DNA of 64,000 bases from Streptomyces sp. col6 (lineage in GTDB: Bacteria > Actinomycetota > Actinomycetes > Streptomycetales > Streptomycetaceae): contig NZ_RDBL01000029.1 in assembly GCF_008042035.1 (NCBI RefSeq), forward strand, positions 781,682 through 845,681, written 5' to 3'. A program made the translations under genes and the position numbers. How positions within the stretch are numbered: the stretch's first letter is position 1; every line of letters begins with the position of its first letter. The notes below the pieces were generated by a model. That model had not been told where the DNA came from, made no database searches, and was given only the letters and a program-made list of their open reading frames with translations. Shown piece after piece: positions 51,226 through 60,100 of this stretch.

Positions 51226-52607
51226 ACCTGGCTCCCTACCCCTGCCGCGGCCGTGCGACTGCCGAACAGCTCGGGCTCCTGCGGCCGGGCGGGTCCGGCG
51301 ATCGCACGGGCGATGTCGGCGGGCACCGAGTGGTCCAGGCGCAGTTCGTCCAGCCACGCCGCGTCGGCGTCGTAGTGCGCGAGGAAGGGGCGCCCGACGA
51401 GCTTCGGGTCGCGCGCCTGCATCATGCGCAGCTGGAAGAACAGCCCCTCGGCCTTCTCCACGACCCCGTCGACGGCCACCTTGCCGGGCGTCGCGGACAT
51501 CACCGGTCCGCGCACCGTACGGGCCAGGCCCGGCAGCGTCGCGTAGGCGTCCCGGTAGATCTCCGCCGCCCGCGCGAGCGGCACCCGGAAGTAGTCGTAC
51601 GGGCCGGTGTCGCGCTCCACGAACATGTAGTACGGCACGGCGCCGACGGCCAGTTCGGCCCGCCACATCCGCGCCCACACGTCCGCGTCGTCGTTCACCC
51701 TGGCGATCAGCGGCGCCTGGCAGTAGACCAGCGCACCCGTGGACCGGATGCGGGCGATGGCACGCCGCGCGAGGTCGGTCTCCAGCTCGCGCGGGTGGCT
51801 GAAGTGCGCCATCACGGCGAGGTTCCGGCCGGTCGCGACGACCTCCTCGAACAGCCGCAGCACGTCGTCGGCGTCCGGGTCGGTGACGTAGCGCTGGGGC
51901 CAGTACGCCACGGACTTCGTCCCGATCCGGATCGTCCGCACGCTCTCCAGCGACAGCAGCGGCTCCAGATGGCTGCGCAGCCGCGCGGTGGACATCACCA
52001 TGGGGTCGCCGCCGGTGACGAGCACATCGCCCGCGTCGGGGTGCGTCTCCAGGTACGAGATGAGGCCGCGCGGGTCGGGCGCGGCGAACCGCAGTTCGCT
52101 GTCGCCGACGAACTGCGCCCAGCGGAAGCAGTACGTGCAGTACGAGTGGCAGGTCTGGCCCTGGCTCGGGAAGTACAGCACCGTCTCGCGGTACTTGTGC
52201 TGGAGCCCGGGGAGTTCGACGCCGTCGCGGGTGGGGACGTTGAGTTCCTTCTGCCCGGAGGGGTGCGGGTTGAGCCGGCCGCGTATCTGCTGCACCAGCG
52301 CGCGCAGGGCGACCTTGCCGGAGGGATCCGCGGAGAGCTTGGCCAGATCGCGTTCGTTCTGCTCGCTCAGCATCCCCTTCTGCGGGAAGACGAGCTGGAA
52401 CATCGGGTCGTCGGGGATGCGGTCCCAGTCGATCAGCTGCGACAGGACGTACTCGTTGACCCGGAAGGGCAGCACCATCGACACGAGCCGGACGGTTTCC
52501 CGTATGCCGGCGGGCAGGCCGTGGCGGTCGGCGATCTCGTCGAGCTGCCGTGGCCCGTAGGCGCGGAACCGTGCCGCCTCGGCAGAATCGGTTGCCAGCA
52601 GGGACAT
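51222..52607 (-). CDS. KamA-family radical SAM aminomutase (lysine/glutamate 2,3-aminomutase type)
   Basis: This is a 461-residue protein. The radical SAM cluster is C153-x3-C157-x2-C160 (CHSYCTYC), followed by the GGDPMV segment. The PLP lysine region reads SATPGKVAV; classic lysine 2,3-aminomutase has APGGGGK with an upstream Asp that binds the substrate epsilon-amine. That Asp is not seen here, arguing against lysine and leaving glutamate or another alpha-amino acid as substrate (inference). It would make a beta-amino acid. GGAGGAA precedes the ATG at 52607. A direct-repeat array lies in its promoter. Confidence 0.88.
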   Translation of the reverse strand: MSLLATDSAEAARFRAYGPRQLDEIADRHGLPAGIRETVRLVSMVLPFRVNEYVLSQLIDWDRIPDDPMFQLVFPQKGMLSEQNERDLAKLSADPSGKVALRALVQQIRGRLNPHPSGQKELNVPTRDGVELPGLQHKYRETVLYFPSQGQTCHSYCTYCFRWAQFVGDSELRFAAPDPRGLISYLETHPDAGDVLVTGGDPMVMSTARLRSHLEPLLSLESVRTIRIGTKSVAYWPQRYVTDPDADDVLRLFEEVVATGRNLAVMAHFSHPRELETDLARRAIARIRSTGALVYCQAPLIARVNDDADVWARMWRAELAVGAVPYYMFVERDTGPYDYFRVPLARAAEIYRDAYATLPGLARTVRGPVMSATPGKVAVDGVVEKAEGLFFQLRMMQARDPKLVGRPFLAHYDADAAWLDELRLDHSVPADIARAIAGPARPQEPELFGSRTAAAGVGSQV

Positions 52608-52924
52608 GCGGATATTCCTCCAGCCTGGTGCCCGGCAGTCCGAGCGTCTGCTCGAACACGATGCCGATGCTAGGGACGGGAATCGGCCACCGGACCCCAG
52701 AACCGACCCCAGCCGGACCCTTACGAAGACCCCCCACCCCTGGGCCGTTCCCCCAGGCCCGCGGGCATGGCGAAGCCGCCCAGGAGCAACGGGGGACGCG
52801 CTCCTGGACGGCTGCTTTCGGCCCCCTGAGGGGGTGGGTGTTACCTGCCGGACCCGCGCGGGAACGGCCTTACGCGAGCCCTGCGCGGGTAGGCGTTACA
52901 CACCGGGCCCGCGCGGGAACAGCG
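52608..52924. other. Intergenic region between kamA-like and DHA2 transporter genes
   Basis: This 317-bp region has no gene on either strand. It holds the kamA promoter and repeat array (52667-52732), a small CCCCC-TGA-GGGGG hairpin near 52822-52834, and the first of two 55-bp tandem units that runs into the transporter stop codon. Confidence 0.6.
52667..52732 (-). promoter_or_regulatory. GACCC direct-repeat array with -10 box upstream of kamA-like gene
   Basis: GACCC (GGGTC on the gene strand) occurs at 52693, 52705, 52716 and 52728, with steps of 12, 11 and 12 bp. The gene-proximal copy falls about where a -35 box would be. TAGCAT (52672-52667) lies 20 nt further on as a good -10. The geometry fits an activator that binds tandem repeats, such as a SARP. 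Confidence 0.5.
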
Positions 52925-52941
52925 TTATGCGAGCCCGGTGC
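52832..52941. repeat. Two tandem 55-bp units overlapping the transporter 3' end
   Basis: Unit 1 (52832-52886) and unit 2 (52887-52941) match at about 80% of positions. Each contains GTTAC, the palindrome CCCGCGCGGG and GCGAGCCC. Unit 2 includes the transporter stop codon (TTATGCGAG on the plus strand). It looks like a local duplication of the gene's 3' end that has since diverged. Confidence 0.75.
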
Positions 52942-54556
52942 CCGGCTCCTGCGCACCCGCCTTCGAGGACGGGGCGCCGGCCCCCTCCCCCTCGGCCGGC
53001 TCGGCCGCCTTCGCGTGGTCCTGCTGCACGGAACGCAGCCCGACGAGCGCCACGACGGCCGCCCCGGCCATCACGACCGCGCCGGCCACGGACGCCGCGT
53101 GCACCTCGGTGGTGAAGGCGGACCGGGCCGCGTCGACGAGGTTCCCGCCCGCCTCGCCGGGCAGCCGGGCCGCCGCCGCGAGCGCGCCGCCGATCGTCTC
53201 GCGCGCCGCGTCCAGCGCGCCCGCCGGCACCCCGGCGGGGTCGTCCAGCGCGGAGCTGTTGCGGTAGGCGGTGGCGCCGATGGAACCGAGGACGGCGACG
53301 CCGAGGGCGCCGCCCAGCTCCTGGCACGTCTGGAGCAGCGCGGAGGCGGTACCGGCGCGCTCCGGCGGCACCTGGCCGACGACGAGTTCGGTGACCAGGG
53401 TCAGGACCGGGGTGAGGCCGACCGCGAGGGCGATGATGCCGATCAGGATCAGCACGAGCCCGTCCTCGTCCGGGACCTGAGTGAGCATCAGCAGCGCGAC
53501 GGTCGCCAGCCCGAACCCGCTGGCGATGATGACGGCCGGGCGGATCGTCCGGACGAGCACCGTGGCGAGCGGCACGACCGCACCGACCGCGATGGTCCCC
53601 GGGATCGTCCACAGCGCGGACTTCAGGGCGCTCATCCCGAGCACGGACTGCATGTACTGCGTGGAGAAGAGCGAGTACCCGACGAGAGTGAAGCAGGCCA
53701 GCATGTTGACGGTCACCGAGGCGCCGAACGCCCGGTTCCGGAACAGCGACACGTCGATCATCGGATCGGCACTGGTGCGCTGGCGGCGCAGGAACACGGG
53801 GACGAAGGCGAGCCCGACGACGATCGCGACGACGTACGGCACGGTGAAGCCGTCCACGGCGATCTTCTTGAACCCGTAGACGACCGGCAGGATCGCGGCC
53901 AGCGAGAGCACGGCGCTCACCAGGTCGAACCTCCCGGCGGCGGGGTCCTTGAACTCCGGCAGCAGGAACGGCCCCGCGACCAGCAGCAGCACCATCACGG
54001 GCACGTTGATCAGGAACACCGACCCCCACCAGAACCCGGCCAGCAGCGCCCCGCTCACCACGGGCCCGAGCGCCGCACCCGCGGCCATGCCCGTCGACCA
54101 CACCGCGATGGCGGTACGCCGCTGGGTCTGCTCCCGGAACAGGTTCCGGATCAGCGCCAGCGTCGACGGCATCAGCGTCGCCCCGCCGATGCCCTGGAAC
54201 GCCCGTGCGCTGATCACCATCTCGGGGCTGTTGGCGTACGCGGCGAGCAGCGAACCGGCGCCGAAGACCACGGCCCCGATCAGCAGAAGCCGCCGGCGCC
54301 CGATGCGGTCACCCAGCGCGCCCATGGTGAGCAGGACACCGGCGAGCACGAAGCCGTAGATGTCGATCATCCACAGCTGCTGACTGCCGGACGGCCGCAG
54401 GTCCTCGCTGATGGACGGAATGGCGAAGTAGAGGACGGTCAGGTCCATGGAGACGAGCAGCACGGGCAGGAGCAGAACGCCGAGGGCGATCCATTCCTTC
54501 CGGCCCGCTCTGGCCTCCGGTCCGGTAGGTGCGTTCTCGCTCTGGGAGCTGGTCAT
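52925..54556 (-). CDS. DHA2-type MFS drug efflux transporter
   Basis: This is a 543-residue protein with about 14 hydrophobic helices. The order is that of the DHA2 family, with motif A GALGDRIGRRRLL, motif C-like GPVVSGALL in helix 5, and LVSMDLTVLYFAIPSI in helix 1. DHA2 pumps export antibiotics by proton antiport, and a self-resistance or product-export role is likely given its place within the PKS region. The ATG at 54556 begins MTSSQSENAPTG. Its own promoter must lie in 54557-54742, where I found no clear operator. Confidence 0.9.
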   Translation of the reverse strand: MTSSQSENAPTGPEARAGRKEWIALGVLLLPVLLVSMDLTVLYFAIPSISEDLRPSGSQQLWMIDIYGFVLAGVLLTMGALGDRIGRRRLLLIGAVVFGAGSLLAAYANSPEMVISARAFQGIGGATLMPSTLALIRNLFREQTQRRTAIAVWSTGMAAGAALGPVVSGALLAGFWWGSVFLINVPVMVLLLVAGPFLLPEFKDPAAGRFDLVSAVLSLAAILPVVYGFKKIAVDGFTVPYVVAIVVGLAFVPVFLRRQRTSADPMIDVSLFRNRAFGASVTVNMLACFTLVGYSLFSTQYMQSVLGMSALKSALWTIPGTIAVGAVVPLATVLVRTIRPAVIIASGFGLATVALLMLTQVPDEDGLVLILIGIIALAVGLTPVLTLVTELVVGQVPPERAGTASALLQTCQELGGALGVAVLGSIGATAYRNSSALDDPAGVPAGALDAARETIGGALAAAARLPGEAGGNLVDAARSAFTTEVHAASVAGAVVMAGAAVVALVGLRSVQQDHAKAAEPAEGEGAGAPSSKAGAQEPGTGLA

Positions 54557-54742
54557 GGAGACGGTCCAATGCTGGGGGGACGGGACGTACGTATCAGTGA
54601 ACGGAAGTACTGGCGCGTAGGGGCCCCGCGCGCAAGGGAACAGGGGTGCAGTCAGGGCCCCGAATAGGGGTGGGGGACGCTTGCGACCGGGTAGCGAAGT
54701 GAAGCGCGCGTAGGTCCGAGGTCGCAGAACGCGACACCGTGG

Positions 54743-54757
54743 CATACTTGAAGTATG
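54743..54757. promoter_or_regulatory. Palindromic operator overlapping the antitoxin start codon
   Basis: CATACTT-G-AAGTATG is a perfect 7-bp inverted repeat; its last three bases are the ATG of the antitoxin. No ribosome binding site is visible, so the mRNA may be leaderless. The position suits autorepression by the ribbon-helix-helix antitoxin. Confidence 0.7.
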
Positions 54758-55021
54758 GCAACCAGGAAGATCACCATCACCGTCCCGGAAGAGCTGGTGG
54801 AGTCGATCAGAGAGCGGGTCGACTCCCGAGGCGTATCCGCCTATATCGCTGCCGCTGCCGCCCACCAGGACGCGATGGACCGGCTGCGCGATCTCGCGGA
54901 CCGGCTTGAGGAAGAGCACGGTGCTGTGACAGCCGGCGAGCAGCAGGCCGCACTGGATCGCATCGCCGCGATCGATGCCTGGCACGACGAACATCGACCG
55001 GCCTCGGACGAAGCAGCATGA
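54755..55021 (+). CDS. Antitoxin, ribbon-helix-helix (VapB-like)
   Basis: This is an 88-residue protein. The N-terminal MATRKITITVPEELVESIRERV is the ribbon-helix-helix DNA-binding start. The helical, acidic C-terminus (LADRLEEEHG, DEHRPASDEAA) would block the toxin. Its stop overlaps the toxin start (ATGA), the usual toxin-antitoxin arrangement. Confidence 0.88.
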   Translation: MATRKITITVPEELVESIRERVDSRGVSAYIAAAAAHQDAMDRLRDLADRLEEEHGAVTAGEQQAALDRIAAIDAWHDEHRPASDEAA

Positions 55022-55464
55022 GCCGAGCCGTCCGGCCGAAGTCACTCCCGGCACGGCAGCGCGTCTTCGTGTTCGACTCCGAGGCGCTCTCCAAGGCGAT
55101 CCGGGGAGACCGGGAGTTGACGGCGCTGCTCAAGGCGGCCCCCGGCCTCGACATCCCGGTCATCACCTCGGCCCTCACCACCCTGGAGGCCTGGGACCCG
55201 CGCGAGGGGTCCAGGCAGGCGCTGTGGAACTGGGCTCTGTCCCGGATCCGCGTCGTCCACACGGACGACCAGGTGATCATCATGGCTCGCGACATGCTGA
55301 GGGAAGCCGGCCTGCACGGCCACAAGTACGCCGTCGACGCCGTTCTGGCGGCGGTGGCCGGGCGGGAGGCCGCACGGGGTGCCCAGGCCACCGTCTTCAC
55401 CTCCGACACCGACGACATGCGTCAGCTTCTCGCCGGTCACTCCGTGCGGATCGAGCAGGTGTGA
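55018..55464 (+). CDS. PIN-domain toxin (VapC-like)
   Basis: This is a 148-residue PIN-domain protein with the acidic residues expected of a ribonuclease site: D20 in FVFDSEAL, a Glu in TTLEAW, Asp in YAVDAVLAAV near residue 105, and the terminal TSDTDDM. VapC toxins cleave tRNA or rRNA when free of antitoxin. It is coupled to the antitoxin and converges on an adenylation gene with a 10-bp gap. The pair is inserted within the biosynthetic region, which may stabilise it. Confidence 0.88.
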   Translation: MSRAVRPKSLPARQRVFVFDSEALSKAIRGDRELTALLKAAPGLDIPVITSALTTLEAWDPREGSRQALWNWALSRIRVVHTDDQVIIMARDMLREAGLHGHKYAVDAVLAAVAGREAARGAQATVFTSDTDDMRQLLAGHSVRIEQV

Positions 55465-55474
55465 GGGAAGGCCC

Positions 55475-57070
55475 CTACCCCTCCCCCGCCACCAACGCCG
55501 CCAGCGCGCGCCTGTCCGTCTTGCCGTTCGGGGTGAGCGGGAGCGACGGGGTCAGGGAGACCTTGCGGGGGACCATGTAGTCGGGGAGGGTCTTCTTGCA
55601 GAAGGCGCTCAGGGCGACCGGCTGGGCGTCGAAGTCGCGGCCCGGGACGACGTACGCGTACAGCTCCGGGTCCTCGCCGGGGCGCGGGCGGACCACGACC
55701 GCCGCCGCCTCCACGCCCGGGAACTCCAGGAGCCGGCGCTCGATCTCGCCCAGTTCGACGCGGTTGCCGCGCATCTTGACCTGGAGGTCGGAGCGGCCGA
55801 CGAAGTACAGCTCGCCGCTCTCGCCCCGGTACGCCAGGTCGCTGGACTTGTAGACGAGCTGGCCCGAACGGGGGTTGAGGGGGTCCGGGACAAGGACGGA
55901 GCGGGTGGCCTCCGGGTCGTCCCAGTAGCCGGTGAAGAGGGACGGGCCGCGCAGGTGGATCTCGCCCACCTCGCCCGGCTCGTCGACCGGGCGGCCCTCC
56001 TCGTCGAGCAGCAGCATCTCCGCGCCCGGGTAGGCGAAGCCGATGGAGAGCTTGTCGATGGCGTCGGGGAGCGGGTTCGGCACATCGGTGAGGGAGAACG
56101 CCATCGCCTCGGTCGGACCGAAGCAGTTCACCACCCGGACCTGGCCCAGCAGCGTTTGCAGTTGACGCAGTTCGGGAAGCGGGAACGCCTCGCCGGAGAA
56201 CAGCACCCCGCGGATCTGCCCGGACAGCGCCGCGAGGCCGGCCGCCTCATGGCGCAGTACCGGGCGCCAGATGGACGGCACGCCGTCGACCTGCGTGGCC
56301 CCCGTGTCCGCGAGGAAGCGCAGGAACCTGCGCGGCCAGTGCATGAGTTCGCGCGGTACGGGAATGAGCTGCGCGCCCGACCCCAGGGCGAGGCCGATGT
56401 CGAGCAGGGCGAAGTCGAACTGGAGCGGGGACGTCGTCGCCAGCCGGTCCTGCGGCGTGACGATGGAGTGCCGCAGCATGCCCCGGTAGAAGGAGAGCAC
56501 CCCGCGGTGGCTCATCACGACGCCCTTGGGGCGTCCGGTGGTGCCCGAGGTGAAGATCATGTACGCGGCGTCGGTGGTGACGGCCTCGCGGCGGTGACGG
56601 GTTCGTGCCACCGGGACGCGCTCCACGGTCACCCCGTCCGGGCCGAAGCGGGCCGTGCCGACGGTCGACGGGATGCCCTCGCGGGCGCCCTTCAGCGTCT
56701 GGAGGTGCAGCGCCGGTTCCGCCGTGTCGATGATCGTACGGAGGCGCGGGTCGGGGACGTCGGGGCTCACCGGGATGAAGGTGAGCCCGAGCATCGAGCA
56801 GGCCAGCAGCGCGGCCACGGCGGCGGCCGAGTTGTCGGACTCCAGGACGACCCGGTCCCCGATGTCGAGGCCGAGGGAGTCCAGGGTGACCGCGTAGTCA
56901 TGGGCTCTGCGTTCCAGTTGGCGGTAGCTGAGGACCCGGTGCGAACCGTCCTCCGCCGCCTCCCAGGCCGCCGGGCTGTCCGGCGCGGTGCGGGCCGCGG
57001 CCAGCATGAATTCGTGGATGCGCTCGGCCGGCGCGCCGACCGCCGCCGGGTGCTCCGTGCTCAGGCTCAT
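55475..57070 (-). CDS. Stand-alone amino acid adenylation enzyme, VinN-like candidate
   Basis: This is a 531-residue ANL enzyme with intact motifs: A3 IFTSGTTGRPKGV, A4 LQFDFALLDI (Asp present), A5 CFGPTEAM, A7 QLVYKSSD-type variant, and A10 LTPNGKTDRR with the catalytic Lys. It has no fused carrier domain and must load a discrete ACP. It is 43 bp downstream of the modular PKS on the same strand, so it is probably cotranscribed with it. VinN-type enzymes next to macrolactam PKS genes activate the beta-amino acid starter; this is the favoured but unproven role. GGAGG precedes the ATG. Confidence 0.88.
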   Translation of the reverse strand: MSLSTEHPAAVGAPAERIHEFMLAAARTAPDSPAAWEAAEDGSHRVLSYRQLERRAHDYAVTLDSLGLDIGDRVVLESDNSAAAVAALLACSMLGLTFIPVSPDVPDPRLRTIIDTAEPALHLQTLKGAREGIPSTVGTARFGPDGVTVERVPVARTRHRREAVTTDAAYMIFTSGTTGRPKGVVMSHRGVLSFYRGMLRHSIVTPQDRLATTSPLQFDFALLDIGLALGSGAQLIPVPRELMHWPRRFLRFLADTGATQVDGVPSIWRPVLRHEAAGLAALSGQIRGVLFSGEAFPLPELRQLQTLLGQVRVVNCFGPTEAMAFSLTDVPNPLPDAIDKLSIGFAYPGAEMLLLDEEGRPVDEPGEVGEIHLRGPSLFTGYWDDPEATRSVLVPDPLNPRSGQLVYKSSDLAYRGESGELYFVGRSDLQVKMRGNRVELGEIERRLLEFPGVEAAAVVVRPRPGEDPELYAYVVPGRDFDAQPVALSAFCKKTLPDYMVPRKVSLTPSLPLTPNGKTDRRALAALVAGEG

Positions 57071-57113
57071 CGGCCCGCCTCCTGCGCTCGTCCGGGTATG
57101 GGGTGGTCAACAG

Positions 57114-60100
57114 TCACGAGGAGATCCGCTCCTTCAGGTCCTTCAGCCAGCCGTCGATGACGGGGGCCGTCGTGTCGACGTGCTGCTCGACGATGGTGAA
57201 ATGCGTGCCGGGCACGGTCGCCACGGTCTCGGCGCCCTGCCAGTCGGCCTGCCAGCCGCCCTCGCCGACACCGGCCCGCTCGCCCGCCTCGAAGAGGTCA
57301 CCGGCCCGGACGAACAGCACCGGCGCCTCGATGTCCGCCTGCGTGAACTGCGGCAGCAGCTCCACGTACCGGCCCATCGCGGAGAGTTCGGCGCTGCTGA
57401 ACGAGCCGAGGGTGGCCGCCTTGTCGGGGACGGCGGACGCCATCTGGTCGAAGATCGCGTCGTTCGCCGCGCCCATGTAGTACGTGTCCAGCAGGACGAG
57501 CCCGGCCGGCCGCACCCCGTGCACCCGCTCCAGACGGGCGACGGTGGCGTGGGCGAGGAGCCCGCCGGAGGAGAAGCCGAGCAGGACGAACGGCTCTCCC
57601 TCCGCCGTACGCAGCACGGCTTCGGCGAGGACGTCGACGGCCGCGTCGAACGACTCCGGCAGCGACTCGCCCCGGGCGAATCCGGGGGTCGGGATTCCGG
57701 ACACCGGCACGGACAGCCTGGCCGCGAGCCGCGCGTGCTGGTGCACACCGCCCGCCACCGTCGGGGTGCTGAGGCAGATCAGCCGGGGCACCGGGACCTC
57801 GGCCTTGGCCCGAGCCCCGTACGAGACCGCCTCGGGGAGTACGTCCAGGTCGGCCGCCGTGGCGAACGAGGGCCGCAGGGCCGCCACCGAACGCAGCATC
57901 GCCAGGCCGGGCTTGATGTTCCCGGCCATGATCGCGTCCAGGAACAGCCCGTACAGGGTGTCGTCGACCGGGCTCGCGGCCTCCGGGGCGGGCGTGGCAC
58001 CCGGCCCCGCCTCTCCCCCCTCGGCTGCCAGCCGGCCGGCGACGAGCCGGGCCAGCTCCAGCGGGTTCCTGCTGTCGAAGACCACCATGGCCGGCAGCGC
58101 GAGCCCGGAGGCCGCGCCCAGCCGGTTACGGAGTTCGACGGCGGTCAGCGAGTCGAAACCGGCCTCCAGGAAGCCCGCTTCGGCGTCCACCGCACCGGCG
58201 TCCGCATGCCCCAGCACCTCGGCGGCATGGTTCAGCACCTCGTCCAGCACCGCCTTGAGCCGGGCCGCCTCGTCGAGCCCGCGCACCTTCTGCCCGAGCC
58301 CGCCGGCCTCGCGGACGACGGCCGCCGCTCCCGCGCGCCGCCGTCCGGCGGGCGCGAGTGCCCGCAGCAGCGCGGGCACCTCGTCGGTGCGGGCGCGCAG
58401 CGCGGCCAGGTCGACGCGGAGCGGGACGAGCGCCGGGGCGTCGGCGGCGACCGCCGCGTCGAACAGCCACAGGCCCTCCTCCTCGGTCAGCGCCGGGGTC
58501 CCGGTGCGCCGCATCCGCTGGAGGTCCGCCTCACCGAGCCACTGGCTGAGCCCGGTCTCGGTGGCCCAGAGCCCGAACGCCATGGAGGTCGCGGCCAGTC
58601 CCTGGGAGCGGCGGTGGGCGGCGAGCGCGTCCAGGAAGACGTTGGCCGCCGCGTAGTTGCCCTGGCCGGCGGCCATGACGAGCCCGCCCGCCGAGGAGAA
58701 CAGCGCGAACACGGACAGGTCTAGGTGGGCGGTCAGTTCGTGCAGATGCCAGGCGGCGTCCGCCTTGGCCCGCAGGACGTGGTCCACCTGCTCCGGGGTG
58801 AGCGCCCCGACGAGCCCGTTGTGGGCGACACCGGCCGCGTGGACGACACCGCGCAGTGGGTGGTCCGGGCCGATGCCCGCGATCAGCGCGGCGACGGCCG
58901 CCCGGTCGGAGACGTCGCACGCGGCGATCTCCACCTCGGCGCCGAGCGCGGTCAGTTCGTCGCAGAGCCCGGCCGCGTTGGGCGCGCCGAGGCCGCGCCG
59001 CCCGGCGAGCACCAGGTGGCGTACGCCGTGCTCGGTCACCAGGTGGCGGGCGACGATCGCGCCGAGGCCACCGGTTCCGCCGGTGATCAGGACGGTCCCC
59101 TCGGTGTCCCAGGGGGCCTCGCCGCCGGGCGCCGAGGAACGGGCGAGCCGGGGCGCGAGCACCTTGTCGCGGCGCACGGCCAGCTCGGGTTCGTCCGTGG
59201 CGAGGGCCGCGGCGAGCGCCCGGGGCGAGGGCTCGCCCTCCTCCAGGTCGAGGAGGACGAACCTGCCCGGGTTCTCCGCCTGCGCCGCCCGCACCAGGCC
59301 CCAGACGGGCGCCTGCCGCACGTCGACCGGGTCGCCGTCCGCGACGGCCGCCGCGGCCCGGGTCACCAGCACCAGACGCGACCGTGCGAACCGCGGCTCG
59401 GCGAGCCACTGCTGTACGGCGGCCAGGGCCCCGTCCACGGCGGTACGCGTCCCGGCCGGGATCTCGTGCTCGGTGCCGGCGCCGTCCGCGTCGGCGAGGA
59501 CGGGCAGCAGCACCACCTCCGGTACGGCGTCGCCGAACGCGTCGAGCCCCGCGACCACGGGCACCCCGGCGACCACCAGACCAGTCCCGGCGACCGCCCA
59601 GTCACCGCGCGGCCCGCCGGAAGCGCCGGCCGGCTGCCAGTCGACGGAGAGCAGCGCCTCCCGGAACCCGCCGCCGCCCAGCTGGCGCGCGGCCACCGGC
59701 CGCAGTTGCAGCGCCTCCACCGAGGCCACGGGCGCCCCGGCCGGGTCGCTCAGGTCGAGCCGTACCGCGTTGCGCACGCCCTCGACCGGCGCGAGCCGGA
59801 CCCGTACGGCGGTCGCGGACGCGGCGTGCAGGGTGACCCCGGTCCAGGAGAAGGGAAGCAGTGCCTGTCCCCCGTCCTCCTCGGCGCCGAGCCCGCCGAA
59901 GCCGAGCGCGTGCATGGAGGCGTCGAGCAGGGCCGGGTGCAGGCCGAAGCGTCCGGCGTCCGGGTGCGCCTGCTCGGGCAGCGTGATCTCCGCGTACAGC
60001 GCGTCGCCGTGCCGCCAGGCCGCCGTCAGGCCCTGGAACACCGGCCCGTACCCGAACCCGCGCTCCTGAAGCCCGTCGTACAGACCGTCGGCGTCCAGCT

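Noticed and set aside
51222..52607. Definite lysine 2,3-aminomutase
   Set aside because: The Asp expected before the PLP lysine is not present, so lysine specificity cannot be claimed.
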